Shown in pieces: positions 16,348 to 26,813 of a DNA stretch of 64,000 nucleotides. The stretch's first letter is position 1. Each line of letters begins with the position of its first letter. The translations under genes and the position numbers were made by a program. The stretch comes from Phycisphaerales bacterium (GTDB lineage Bacteria; Planctomycetota; Phycisphaerae; Phycisphaerales; UBA1924): the NCBI GenBank assembly GCA_020846975.1, contig JADLCX010000042.1:51087-115086 (forward strand), written 5' to 3'. Under the pieces are notes generated by a model. It searched no databases. It was given only the letters and a program-made list of their open reading frames with translations, and was not told where the DNA came from.

Positions 16348-16362
16348 TTGAGCAGGTGACGA

Positions 16363-16394
16363 CGCCCGGCTGAATCCCAGCCGGGCGTTTTCGT
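16363..16394 (+). terminator. Intrinsic terminator after tRNA-Cys
   Basis: CGCCCGGCT pairs with AGCCGGGCG around a short loop and is followed by TTTTCGT. It lies 16 nt beyond the tRNA 3' end. Confidence 0.8.
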
Positions 16395-16473
16395 GGACCG
16401 CGGCGATTGCGGATCGAGCGGCGCCGGCGGACGGCGAACGCGGCCGCACGCACAACGTCATGTTTTCCGTGTG

Positions 16474-16505
16474 CCCAACGAAAAACCCCCGCAAAGCGCG
16501 GGGGT
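16474..16505 (-). terminator. Intrinsic terminator after tRNA-Ala
   Basis: On the minus strand ACCCCCGC and GCGGGGGT form the stem, followed by TTTTTCGTTGGG. It lies 11 nt beyond the tRNA-Ala 3' end. The last 12 bases are identical to those of the hppA terminator. Confidence 0.8.
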
Positions 16506-16515
16506 CTTATCGAAG

Positions 16516-16588
16516 TGGAGCGGAGGAGAGTCGAACTCCCGACCTCATCATTGCGAACGATGCGCTCTACCAACTGAGCTACCGCCCC
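16516..16588 (-). tRNA. tRNA-Ala (CGC)
   Basis: On the minus strand the acceptor GGGGCGG (16588-16582) pairs with CCGCTCC, including the G3:U70 wobble that is the universal alanine identity element, and A73 follows. The D arm is GCTCAGTTGGTAGAGC, the anticodon loop TTCGCAA gives CGC, and the T arm GGGAG-TTCGACT-CTCCT is standard. Length is 73 nt; CCA is not encoded. Confidence 0.95.
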
Positions 16589-16602
16589 AGCGTGTCAGCC
16601 TT

Positions 16603-16631
16603 CCGTCTGGGCTTTTCACCCGCCCAGACGG
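16603..16631 (-). other. Hairpin in the 5' leader of tRNA-Ala
   Basis: A perfect 10-bp stem, CCGTCTGGGC with GCCCAGACGG, around a 9-nt loop lies 14 nt upstream of the mature tRNA-Ala 5' end and downstream of a TATACT hexamer (16648-16643, minus strand) that could be the -10 box. It would sit in the precursor leader. Read on the plus strand it lacks a T-tract. Confidence 0.5.
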
Positions 16632-16784
16632 TTCAGGGGCCAAGTATACGCCGCTCGGTTCGGAAAAGTGCGGCACGATCCCTCGCGCCTGCCCGGACGG
16701 GTGCTCTGCTGCGGTCGCCCGACCCAGGCGTTGAGCCTCTTGCATCTGAGTTGCATTTGCGCGGGGGCCTGCGAACAATGCCGC

Positions 16785-17822
16785 ATGGCGTCATTTCGCT
16801 GGTCCGCTCGTTTGCTGATCTCGCTGCTGGCTGTTGCCGCCACGATCGGCGACCCGACGCTCGCCGCACCAGCGTCGCCAACCGACGCACGCACGCCGCA
16901 GCCCGCCGCGAAACCCCAATCCGTGCGTGCGGCGGTCTCCATCGTTCCTCTGCAAGGTCTGGTCGCGCCCATCGTCGCCGCGGCCAACGAGGGCCTGCCG
17001 CCGGCCCGCGAGCCGGCGGTGGTTCCCGTGATCCCGCCCGGTCAGAGCGAGCACGGCTACGAGCCCCCGCCCAGCAAACTCGCCGCGCTGCGCGAGGTGG
17101 ATCTGGTCGTCGTCGTCGGATTCGGTCTCGATGCACCGATCGAGAAGTTCCTCGCCCAGACCCCCGCCGCGCCGGGTCGTGCTCGACGCGTGATCCGCTT
17201 CGCCGAGGCCGCGGGTCTGCAGAATGAGGAGAAGCACGCCTTCGCGCACGGGGCGCACGATCACGCCCACGAACCCGGCAAGCCCTGCGATCACGCGGTC
17301 GATCCGCATCTGTGGCTCGATCCCCTGTTGGTCGTGCGCCTCGTCGATTCGGTCACGGCGGCGATCGTCGAGACCGTCAAGAGCGATGCCGCCGCGAAGG
17401 CCAGGGTCGAGAAGGCCGGGCAGGAACTACGGGCCCGCGTGCTGACGATGCACGAGTCGTACGCCACCGCCTGCGCCGGCTTCGCGTCCAAGACCATCGT
17501 CGTCGGCCACGATGCCTGGCGCCGCCTCGCCTCTCGGTACGGACTCGAGACCGTGGCCATCGCCGACCTCAACGCTTCGGAGCCCACAGCCAAGGCGCTC
17601 GAACGCGCGGTCCAGACGATCAGGGAGAAGAAACTCACCGCCGTGTTCGTGGAGCCGCAGCTCGGCGAGCGGGCCGGCAAGCGCATTGCCGAGGCCGCGG
17701 GCGTGAAGGTGCGGAAACTCGACCCGCTCGGCGAGGGCGACTGGTTCGCAATGATGGAATCGAACCTCGACGAGTTGAAGGCCGCCCTGGGCACGCCCCC
17801 GGCAGGCGCGACCAGGCCGTAA
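16785..17822 (+). CDS. znuA: Zinc ABC transporter substrate-binding protein
   Basis: Periplasmic or lipid-anchored zinc capture protein (cluster A-I). Residues 1-28 are a signal peptide. The mature protein shows AAVSIVPLQGLVAPI, the metal-site region PGQSEHGYEPPPSKLAAL, a histidine-rich loop (HAFAHGAHDHAH) typical of Zn rather than Mn proteins, DPHLWLDPLLV, and a C-lobe with FVEPQLGERAGKRIAEAAG. Length 345 fits the family. It is first of an apparent znuA-znuC-znuB operon. No clear Zur box was identified upstream. Confidence 0.92.
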   Translation: MASFRWSARLLISLLAVAATIGDPTLAAPASPTDARTPQPAAKPQSVRAAVSIVPLQGLVAPIVAAANEGLPPAREPAVVPVIPPGQSEHGYEPPPSKLAALREVDLVVVVGFGLDAPIEKFLAQTPAAPGRARRVIRFAEAAGLQNEEKHAFAHGAHDHAHEPGKPCDHAVDPHLWLDPLLVVRLVDSVTAAIVETVKSDAAAKARVEKAGQELRARVLTMHESYATACAGFASKTIVVGHDAWRRLASRYGLETVAIADLNASEPTAKALERAVQTIREKKLTAVFVEPQLGERAGKRIAEAAGVKVRKLDPLGEGDWFAMMESNLDELKAALGTPPAGATRP

Positions 17823-17842
17823 ACTCCCGCACGGAGCCACCG

Positions 17843-18742
17843 TTGTCCCAGGCCGCGGTCGAAGTCGAGTCGGTCACCTTCGCCTACCCCGGCGCGCCGG
17901 CGCCCGCCCTCGAAGGGGTCTCGCTCCGAGTCGAGCCCCACGAGCGGCTGGGAATCCTCGGTCCCAACGGCGGCGGCAAGAGCACGCTCGTCAAACTCAT
18001 CCTCGGGCTGCTCAGCCCGCAGTCAGGCAGGGTCAGCGTCTTCGGCTCCTCGCCCGCCGACGCCCGCCGCGCCGGCGTCATCGGCTACGTCGCCCAGCGT
18101 GCCGAACTCGAGCTCGGCTTGCCGATTACCGTGCGCGAGGCCGTCATGCTCGGGGCCGCCTGGCGGACCGCGCCGTGGCGTCGCCCTCCCCGGGAGGCCG
18201 TCGAGCGCGTCGATCGGGTGCTCGAGCTCACGGGCTGCCGGTCCTACGGCGATCGGCCCGTGGGCTCGCTCTCGGGCGGCCAGCTCCAGCGCACGCTCAT
18301 CGCCCGCGCCCTGGCGGCCCACGCGCGGGTTCTCGTGCTCGACGAGCCGACGGTCGGCATCGACGCCGCCGGGCAGGAGCAGTTCGCCGCGCTGCTCGCG
18401 CGTGTCCACGCCGAACTCGGGGTCACGCTGATCGTCGTCAGCCACGACCTGCGCGCCATCGTCGCCGGCAGCGACCGCGTTGCCTGCCTGGCGCGCCGGC
18501 TCCACAGCCACACCAGCCCACAGGGGCTCACCCCGCAGATCCTCGCCGAACTCTTCACCCACGATGTCGCCGGCCTGCTGGGTTCGCTCCGCGGCGTACA
18601 CGTTCACGCCCACGCGGCCGGCGAACCATGCGGTGAGCCCTCCCACGCGCCCGCGCCCGTGCAACTCGGCATTCCGAGAACCGCCAAGAGCGCGGCCGCC
18701 GGCGAGGGCGCGCCCGGCGCCACGCGAGGCCCCGATGCTTGA
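17843..18742 (+). CDS. znuC: Zinc ABC transporter ATP-binding protein
   Basis: Cytoplasmic ATPase that powers zinc uptake with ZnuB. Walker A GPNGGGKS, the signature LSGGQLQR, Walker B VLVLDEPT and the switch histidine in VVSHDL are all intact. The C-terminus has an extra ~50 residues with histidines (GVHVHAHAAGEPCGEP), which may bind metal. The start is TTG at 17843: it follows GGAG 7 nt upstream and sits 20 nt after the znuA stop. It overlaps znuB by 8 nt, implying translational coupling. Confidence 0.92.
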   Translation: MSQAAVEVESVTFAYPGAPAPALEGVSLRVEPHERLGILGPNGGGKSTLVKLILGLLSPQSGRVSVFGSSPADARRAGVIGYVAQRAELELGLPITVREAVMLGAAWRTAPWRRPPREAVERVDRVLELTGCRSYGDRPVGSLSGGQLQRTLIARALAAHARVLVLDEPTVGIDAAGQEQFAALLARVHAELGVTLIVVSHDLRAIVAGSDRVACLARRLHSHTSPQGLTPQILAELFTHDVAGLLGSLRGVHVHAHAAGEPCGEPSHAPAPVQLGIPRTAKSAAAGEGAPGATRGPDA

Positions 18743-19625
18743 GCCATTCTTCGACCCCTCGTCGATGCAGTTCCAGGCGCTGCTCGCCGGCGCGCCCGTG
18801 GTCCTGATGTGCGGCGTGCTCAGCGTGCTGGTCGTGGTCAAGCGGCTCGGCTTTGTGGGTCAGGGCGTGAGCCACTCCGCGTTCGGCGGCGTGGGCGTCG
18901 CGGCCCTGCTCGCCGTGCTCCTGCCCTCGGCGCTCGCGCGGGCCGACCTGGTCCAGTTCGCCGTCGTCGTGGTCTTCTGCATCGCCGCGGCGCTGGGCAT
19001 GTCGGCCGTGAGCAACCGCCGCACACTCCCGACCGATACCGCCATCGGCATGTTCCTGGTCGGCTCCATGGCCGTGGGCGCGGTGCTGGTCCATGTCAGC
19101 CGAACGATCGGGCGGGGCGCGCCGGTGCAGAGTTGGGAGTCGATCCTCTTCGGCTCGATCTTTCTCGCGACCCGCGCCGAGATCGTGATCGGATGGTTGG
19201 CCGCGGCCTGCGTGCTCCTGGCCTCTTGGTGGTTCCGCCGACCGCTCCTGTTCTGGGTCTTCGACGAGGACAGTTCGCCGGCGTTCGGCGTCCGCACGCG
19301 CGCGATGCGCGCCCTGCTCATGGTGCTGCTGGCGGTTTCGGTGGTCGTCGCGATGAAGCTCGCCGGGGTGGTGCTGGCCACCGCGCTGCTCGTTCTGCCC
19401 GGCGCCATCGCGCTGCGGATCAGCCGTCGGCTCGGGCCGGTGGTGGCGATCTCGGTCGTGAGCGGGATGCTCGCCCTGGTGCTCGGGATCGCCGCGAGTA
19501 CGCGATTCGACTGGCCCGCCGGCCCGTGCATGGTCCTCGCGCTTACGCTCATGTTCGCCGCGGCCGCGGGCGTCTCCTCGCTCCGCCGCGCCGAAGGACC
19601 GGCCTCCGCCGGCGCCGCGGCCTGA
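18735..19625 (+). CDS. znuB: Zinc ABC transporter permease
   Basis: Integral membrane permease (ABC-3 family) of the zinc importer. The 296 residues have about 8 hydrophobic segments. Family features are CGVLSVLVVVKRLGFVGQGVSHSAFGGVG, which contains the ATPase coupling region, and MKLAGVVLATALLVLPGAIALR near the C-terminus. It starts inside the end of znuC (8-nt overlap) and is followed 12 nt later by a small conserved-looking gene. Confidence 0.93.
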   Translation: MLEPFFDPSSMQFQALLAGAPVVLMCGVLSVLVVVKRLGFVGQGVSHSAFGGVGVAALLAVLLPSALARADLVQFAVVVVFCIAAALGMSAVSNRRTLPTDTAIGMFLVGSMAVGAVLVHVSRTIGRGAPVQSWESILFGSIFLATRAEIVIGWLAAACVLLASWWFRRPLLFWVFDEDSSPAFGVRTRAMRALLMVLLAVSVVVAMKLAGVVLATALLVLPGAIALRISRRLGPVVAISVVSGMLALVLGIAASTRFDWPAGPCMVLALTLMFAAAAGVSSLRRAEGPASAGAAA

Positions 19626-19637
19626 AAGGAACCGCCC

Positions 19638-19826
19638 ATGAAACCCGAGATCCTCCTCGCCGAACTCAACCGGCTCCGCAAGGACCTCGACGAAGACCCG
19701 ACGGATATCGAATGGCTCGCGCTGCACCACGCGTTCTGCTTCATCTCCTACAAACTCGCGGACTTTCAGCGCTACGTGGACGACCAGACGCACAAGGGCG
19801 CGTTCGAGCAGTTCGACGCGACGTGA
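19638..19826 (+). CDS. Small hypothetical protein at the end of the znu operon
   Basis: A 62-residue acidic, helical protein (LLAELNRLRKDLDEDPTDIEW, FCFISYKLADFQRYVDD). It has no signal or membrane segment. AAAGGA lies 8 nt before the ATG, and it follows znuB by 12 nt, so it is probably co-transcribed. No family is recognised. Length, Shine-Dalgarno and codon bias support a real gene; a role in zinc handling would be guesswork. Confidence 0.65.
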   Translation: MKPEILLAELNRLRKDLDEDPTDIEWLALHHAFCFISYKLADFQRYVDDQTHKGAFEQFDAT

Positions 19827-20044
19827 GCGAGGCCGCGTTCCCGGACCCGGGTCCGCCCGAGAACCTTCCGATTGCCGCGCCGCACGGATCGGGTGTTCGC
19901 CGTAGCTGAGATTTGCCGAGCGGCCTCATCCGACCGGCGATTCCGGCCGATGTTCTGCCGCTCGGACGTCCAAGAGTCGCCGTTCGAGATCCGCTCATCC
20001 CCCCACGATCGCGGGTGAACTGATGCGATAAGGCAGAGCCCCGA

Positions 20045-22030
20045 ATGTCCAATGCGTTGTTCGAGAAGGTGCTCGCGTCACCGTCTCTCCCGTCGTTGCC
20101 CGCGGTCGCGGTCGAGGTCCTCCGGGTCACCCGAGATCCGCAGGCGAAACTGATCGACATTGCGCGCATTGTCCAGAACGACCCGGGCCTTTCCGCGAAG
20201 ATTCTGAAGACCGTCAACTCGAGCCTCTACGGGCTCAAAGAACGTTGCACGCGCATCGATCGCGCGCTGGGGTTCATGGGCATGAACGCCGTGAAGTCCA
20301 TCGTGCTCGGCATCAGCCTTGTTGATGGCACCAAGGGCGTCAAGAGCGAGGCGGGCTTCGACGCCAACCAGTTCTGGAAGAAGACGATCTACGGCGCGGC
20401 CGCGGCGAGACACCTCGCACAGATCACCGCCTCCTGCGACCCCGACGAGGCGTTCACCGCCGGGCTCTTCCAGGATATCGGCATCCTCGCATCCGTCATC
20501 GCCCTCCGCGACGAGTACATCAAGGTCTTCAACGCGGCGTCCGATCCCGCGTTGCTGGCCGATACCGAGACCGAGCAGCTCGGCTTCGACCACACCCAGG
20601 TCGGCGGCGAACTCTCGTCGCGATGGTCGCTGCCCGGTCAATACATCGACTGCATCCGTCACCACCACTCCGCCCACGCCTACAACGGGGCGTACGCGGA
20701 CATGGTTCGGATCGTCACGCTCGGCGGGTTTCTCGCCGATTCCTGCGGCGGCCATCTCGCCTCCAAGCAGTTGAGCCGGTTCCGTCTCAGCGCGGACAAG
20801 TGGTTCCCGGGCCTGCTCGACAACCCCGAGGCGCTGCTCAACGCCACGATCGCCGCGGCCAAGGAACTCGCCAAACTCTTCGAGAAGAGCGTCGGCGCTG
20901 CGCCCGACACGGAGGCCATCATGGCCGAGTTTCAGGAGCGCAGTTTCGAGCACCAGATGGCCATGCAGCAGGAGGCCGACAAGCTCCGCCAATCCAACGA
21001 AGCGCTCGCCGCCGAGAACTACACCGACCCGCTCACCCGCATCGGCAACCGCCGCAAGTTCGATACCGAGACCGCCCAGGCCATCACCGCCGCCGACGAG
21101 GCCTCGCCGCGGGGCGAGTTGAGCCTGCTCTTCGTCGATGCCGACAGGTTCAAGTCCGTCAACGACACCTACGGACACCCCGCGGGCGATGCCGTGCTGA
21201 TCGAACTGGCCCGGCGGATCTCGACCGAGGTCGGCCAGGCAGGGCTGGCGTGCCGGTTCGGCGGCGAAGAGTTCGCCGTCCTGCTCCGCGGCTGCGACGG
21301 CACGGCGGCTGCAATGATGGGCGAGCGCGTTCGTGCCTGTGTGGCCGCCACCCCGTTCGATACCAGCCACGTCCAGGGCGCACCCGCGGAACTGAAGGTC
21401 ACCATCAGCGTCGGCGTCGCCACGCGTCAGTTTGCCGGCCAGGGCCCGCTCGCCGGGGCCTCGATCGAGAGCCTGCTCAAGGCCGCGGATGAGGCTGTCT
21501 ACGCCGCCAAGCAGGGTGGCCGGAACTGCGTGCGGGTTGCGGGGGCCGACCGCCGGGCTCCGGCCGCTGACGCGGTCGCCGCGTCCGTTGTCGCCCCCGC
21601 GACACCCGGCCGCGTGGTGCGGGTCATGGTCGTCGAGGACGATCCACTCGCCGCTGCACTGCTCCGCGCGTGCCTCCAGCGCCAGCCGGGCATCGAGGTC
21701 GTGATCGTCGAGAGTTCCGACGAGGCGCTCAATCGGATCACGCAGGACTCCGCGGCGAAGCGAGCTCCGCACATCGTGCTCTGCGATCAGCACACCGACG
21801 GCATGCCCGGCCACGAGTTCGTGCGCAACCTGCGCAACAACCCCGCCGCCTCCTCGATCCCGGTCATCATCACCACCGCCAAGGCGACCAACGAGATCAC
21901 CAGGCTCGCGACCGAGGCCGGCGCCCGGGCGGTGGTCTCCAAGTCGGAGCTGGCCAGGGACCTCTCCCGCTGGGTCGTGCGGATCATCACCGAGGCCGCG
22001 ACGCCCTCCGCGACTCGTGCGGCGGCCTGA
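20045..22030 (+). CDS. HDOD-GGDEF-REC signalling protein (diguanylate cyclase)
   Basis: A 661-residue cytosolic three-domain regulator. Residues ~10-210 are an HDOD domain (IARIVQNDPGLSAKILKTVNSSLYG and ALGFMGMNAVKSIVLG are typical). Residues ~330-500 form a GGDEF domain: DPLTRIGNRRKFD, VDADRFKSVNDTYGHPAGDAVL and an intact GGEEF active site, so c-di-GMP synthesis is likely. An RxxD inhibitory site is not seen five residues before it. Residues ~525-650 are a receiver domain (RVMVVEDDPLAAALL; acceptor Asp in HIVLCDQHTDGMPG). REC at the C-terminus is the reverse of the common REC-GGDEF order. It is a single gene and converges on hppA. Confidence 0.92.
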   Translation: MSNALFEKVLASPSLPSLPAVAVEVLRVTRDPQAKLIDIARIVQNDPGLSAKILKTVNSSLYGLKERCTRIDRALGFMGMNAVKSIVLGISLVDGTKGVKSEAGFDANQFWKKTIYGAAAARHLAQITASCDPDEAFTAGLFQDIGILASVIALRDEYIKVFNAASDPALLADTETEQLGFDHTQVGGELSSRWSLPGQYIDCIRHHHSAHAYNGAYADMVRIVTLGGFLADSCGGHLASKQLSRFRLSADKWFPGLLDNPEALLNATIAAAKELAKLFEKSVGAAPDTEAIMAEFQERSFEHQMAMQQEADKLRQSNEALAAENYTDPLTRIGNRRKFDTETAQAITAADEASPRGELSLLFVDADRFKSVNDTYGHPAGDAVLIELARRISTEVGQAGLACRFGGEEFAVLLRGCDGTAAAMMGERVRACVAATPFDTSHVQGAPAELKVTISVGVATRQFAGQGPLAGASIESLLKAADEAVYAAKQGGRNCVRVAGADRRAPAADAVAASVVAPATPGRVVRVMVVEDDPLAAALLRACLQRQPGIEVVIVESSDEALNRITQDSAAKRAPHIVLCDQHTDGMPGHEFVRNLRNNPAASSIPVIITTAKATNEITRLATEAGARAVVSKSELARDLSRWVVRIITEAATPSATRAAA

Positions 22031-22043
22031 TCGGGTCCCTCCA

Positions 22044-22075
22044 CCCAACGAAAAAGCCCCCCGCGTGAGGGGGGC
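22044..22075 (-). terminator. Intrinsic terminator after hppA
   Basis: On the minus strand AGCCCCCC and GGGGGGCT form the stem, followed by TTTTTCGTTGGG. The stem could also end the convergent HDOD-GGDEF-REC transcript, although that side lacks a T-tract. Confidence 0.8.
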
Positions 22076-22109
22076 TCGATTGCATCGATGGAACGAATCC
22101 GGCCGCGGT

Positions 22110-24764
<2,655 letters not shown>

Positions 24765-25009
24765 TCCGAAGGAAGCACTTGACGCCCGTCACGCGAACCG
24801 ATGGTGGGACTGTCTTTGACACAACAGCCCCGGCACGGTCACACAGCAACCGGGGGTCTTGTAACGCACGCGAATCGGATCAGCCTCTGATCGGATCCGT
24901 CGGGCAAGGATCGGCAGATTCCGCCGCCCTCGCCCCGCGCCCGAACGCGGTCAAACTGCCAGAAATCGCCGTCGTCCGGTCATCAACCGGCCGCGGCGGG
25001 GATCCGATC

Positions 25010-25297
25010 TCACATGCTGGCGTAGGACTGGTTGCGCTCGCCGCGATCGCCGCCGCGGCCGCCACGCTCGTCCCGCTCGCCCTTGCCCTTGCGCTTGTCC
25101 GGCGGGGGGCCGAACAGCTCGCGCATTCGCCTCGCCACCGACTTGCGGGCCTCGCGTCGGGCTCGCTCGGAAGGCTTCTCGTAGTACTCCTTCCGCTTGA
25201 TGTCCTTCGTCAGACCCTCTTTCTCGCAGAGCTTCTTGAACCGCCGGAGCATGCCCTCGGCGGACTCTCCGCTGCGAGATTTAATGCGAATCGCCAT
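25010..25297 (-). CDS. rpsU: 30S ribosomal protein S21
   Basis: Small-subunit protein S21, which sits near the 16S 3' end and aids initiation. Residues 1-65 are the conserved part (IRIKSRSGESAEGMLRRFKKLCEKEGL, RKEYYEKPSERARREAR). At 95 residues it is longer than usual (about 58-71) owing to a hydrophilic R/G/D/E-rich tail of some 28 residues (GGRGGDRGERNQ). The ATG at 25297 follows GGAG at good spacing; the ATG at 25312 would add five residues. Confidence 0.95.
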   Translation of the reverse strand: MAIRIKSRSGESAEGMLRRFKKLCEKEGLTKDIKRKEYYEKPSERARREARKSVARRMRELFGPPPDKRKGKGERDERGGRGGDRGERNQSYASM

Positions 25298-25324
25298 GTG
25301 ATCTCCAAACAAGCCTCAAACACC

Positions 25325-25342
25325 CGATGAGTACACTCATCG
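25325..25342. promoter_or_regulatory. Palindrome in the rpsU 5' leader
   Basis: CGATGAGT and ACTCATCG form a perfect 8-bp inverted repeat, 28 nt upstream of the rpsU start. It could be an RNA hairpin in the leader, as in autoregulated ribosomal-protein genes, or a protein-binding site. No function is shown by sequence alone. Confidence 0.4.
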
Positions 25343-25369
25343 CTTTGGACCCGGGTGGGGTGGGGGACA

Positions 25370-25398
25370 AGTAAAGCCCAGGTTCGGGATCGGATCAA
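25370..25398 (-). promoter_or_regulatory. Possible rpsU promoter
   Basis: On the minus strand TTGATC (25398-25393), a 17-nt spacer, then TTTACT (25375-25370). Each hexamer matches the sigma-70 consensus at four of six positions. Confidence 0.35.
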
Positions 25399-25462
25399 GT
25401 CTCCCCAGTCCCGTCGAGCAGCCCTTTCTACGCCCTCCACCTCCCGCTCCGTCCCCCCGTCC

Positions 25463-26131
25463 ATGCTCATCCTGGACACCTACAACATCCTGCACGCCGC
25501 CCGGGCCGCGGGTGTGGGCCACGTGAACGGAACCACCCTAAAGCAGTGGATCGCGGCTTCCCGGTTCGCGTCGGAGCAGACGATCCTGGTTTTCGACGGC
25601 AACTCCGGCTCCAGCACGCTCCGGCACCCCTCCGAACCGGGGGTCACCATCCCGTCGCGGGCGGCCGGCATCAGCGAACTTCACGCGGGAGCCGGCTCGG
25701 AAGCGGACGCGGTCATCGAAGCGATCCTGGAGCATGAGGATCGGCTCGGCCGAGGCCGGCAGGCGGTCGTGGTCAGTTCCGACAACCGTGTCCGGGCGGC
25801 GGCGCGCGCGGCCAGGGCCCGCGCGGTCGGCAGCGCGGCGTTCCTGCGCACGCTCGTCGAGGACCTGCGGAAACAGCACGATCGAGAGCGGGACCAAACC
25901 GGCGGGCGACCGGCGCACGCGACCGATGAGGGCGCGGATTCGGGCCGCACCGAGTACTGGCTCCGCGCGTTCGGCGAGGCCGCCAGGTCCGAATCCTCGG
26001 TCGAAGACTCGCGGCGGGACCGGTCCGAGGTCGATCTCAACAGCATCGACATGGAGCGGCTGCTGGCGGAGCGGCCGCCGCCGAAGCGGGCCCAGCGCGA
26101 AGAGGACCCTGATGAACGCGATCGCGACTAG
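25463..26131 (+). CDS. NYN-domain (YacP-like) RNA-binding nuclease
   Basis: A 222-residue protein whose first ~135 residues are a PIN-like NYN domain. Residues 1-10 read MLILDTYNIL, with the catalytic aspartate at 5; GAGSEADAVIEAILEHED supplies further acidic residues and VVVSSDNRVRAAARAARA the last strand. YacP/Rae1 proteins are ribosome- or RNA-associated endoribonucleases. The remaining ~90 residues are charged and probably disordered. It overlaps the following lipoprotein gene by 20 nt and is divergent from rpsU. Confidence 0.85.
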   Translation: MLILDTYNILHAARAAGVGHVNGTTLKQWIAASRFASEQTILVFDGNSGSSTLRHPSEPGVTIPSRAAGISELHAGAGSEADAVIEAILEHEDRLGRGRQAVVVSSDNRVRAAARAARARAVGSAAFLRTLVEDLRKQHDRERDQTGGRPAHATDEGADSGRTEYWLRAFGEAARSESSVEDSRRDRSEVDLNSIDMERLLAERPPPKRAQREEDPDERDRD

Positions 26132-26606
26132 CCAACGGATCGACGGCCGGAGCGGGGTGGGGCGCCTCTCGGCCGCGGCCGTTCTGACGGTTGCCCTGGG
26201 CGGGTGCGCTGCGCACCCGGAGCCGGTCGCCCGTGAGCCGGTGCGGGGCCAGGCGCCCCGGCGGGAGGTCACGGCCGCGTACTCCGGCGGCACGCTCAAG
26301 ACCAGCCTGGACCCGGCGTTCAACGTCCTGGTCGTGCACGCCGCGGCCGAGAGCGCGCTGCGGGCCCGCGGTTACTCGATCACAAGTTCAACCGGGAGCG
26401 CGGACCATGCCCGGATCACCGCGCGCTCGGCGGGCTCGGGGGTGGGGCTGCGGACCATCCTCGGAGACATCGCCGTCGAGCAGGTGGTCGTGGACACCGT
26501 TGCTTCCTCGGATTCCACCGACATGCGTGTGCGCTTCGAGCCGTGGGGCGATGAGCCGCGGAGCCGCGCGGTGATGGATGCGGTGCTGACGCGCCTCAGA
26601 AGATGA
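26112..26606 (+). CDS. Small lipoprotein (DUF3568-like)
   Basis: A 164-residue predicted lipoprotein: a basic N-terminus, then LSAAAVLTVALGGC, where the cysteine at about 36 ends a lipobox. The mature part resembles DUF3568: AAYSGGTLKTSLDPAFNVLVVHAAAESALRARGY, then two or three strands (ARITARSA, MRVRFEPWG). Function unknown. It starts inside the end of the NYN nuclease gene, so the two are translationally coupled; a functional link is possible but unsupported. The family match is by eye. Confidence 0.75.
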   Translation: MNAIATSQRIDGRSGVGRLSAAAVLTVALGGCAAHPEPVAREPVRGQAPRREVTAAYSGGTLKTSLDPAFNVLVVHAAAESALRARGYSITSSTGSADHARITARSAGSGVGLRTILGDIAVEQVVVDTVASSDSTDMRVRFEPWGDEPRSRAVMDAVLTRLRR

Positions 26607-26813
26607 CCGCCGAACCGCGACCGTCAGGGGGGGTGGGGGGGTGGGCACAGCAAGGACCAAGCCCGCGGCAGCGGGCGAAAGGAGCGTTCGTCATGCGCAC
26701 GCTTCCGCCGCGCGCTCACGACGTGGGGATATCAACCCGAGGTTCGCCGCCGCGGTCCGCCCCGCGCGCTCCCGCGGGCTCTCGAAGCGTGCGCACCCCT
26801 ACCATCCGCCCCC

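Noticed and set aside
18638..18742. Extra C-terminal residues of ZnuC as a separate small gene
   Set aside because: The frame is continuous with the ATPase and has no start signal of its own.
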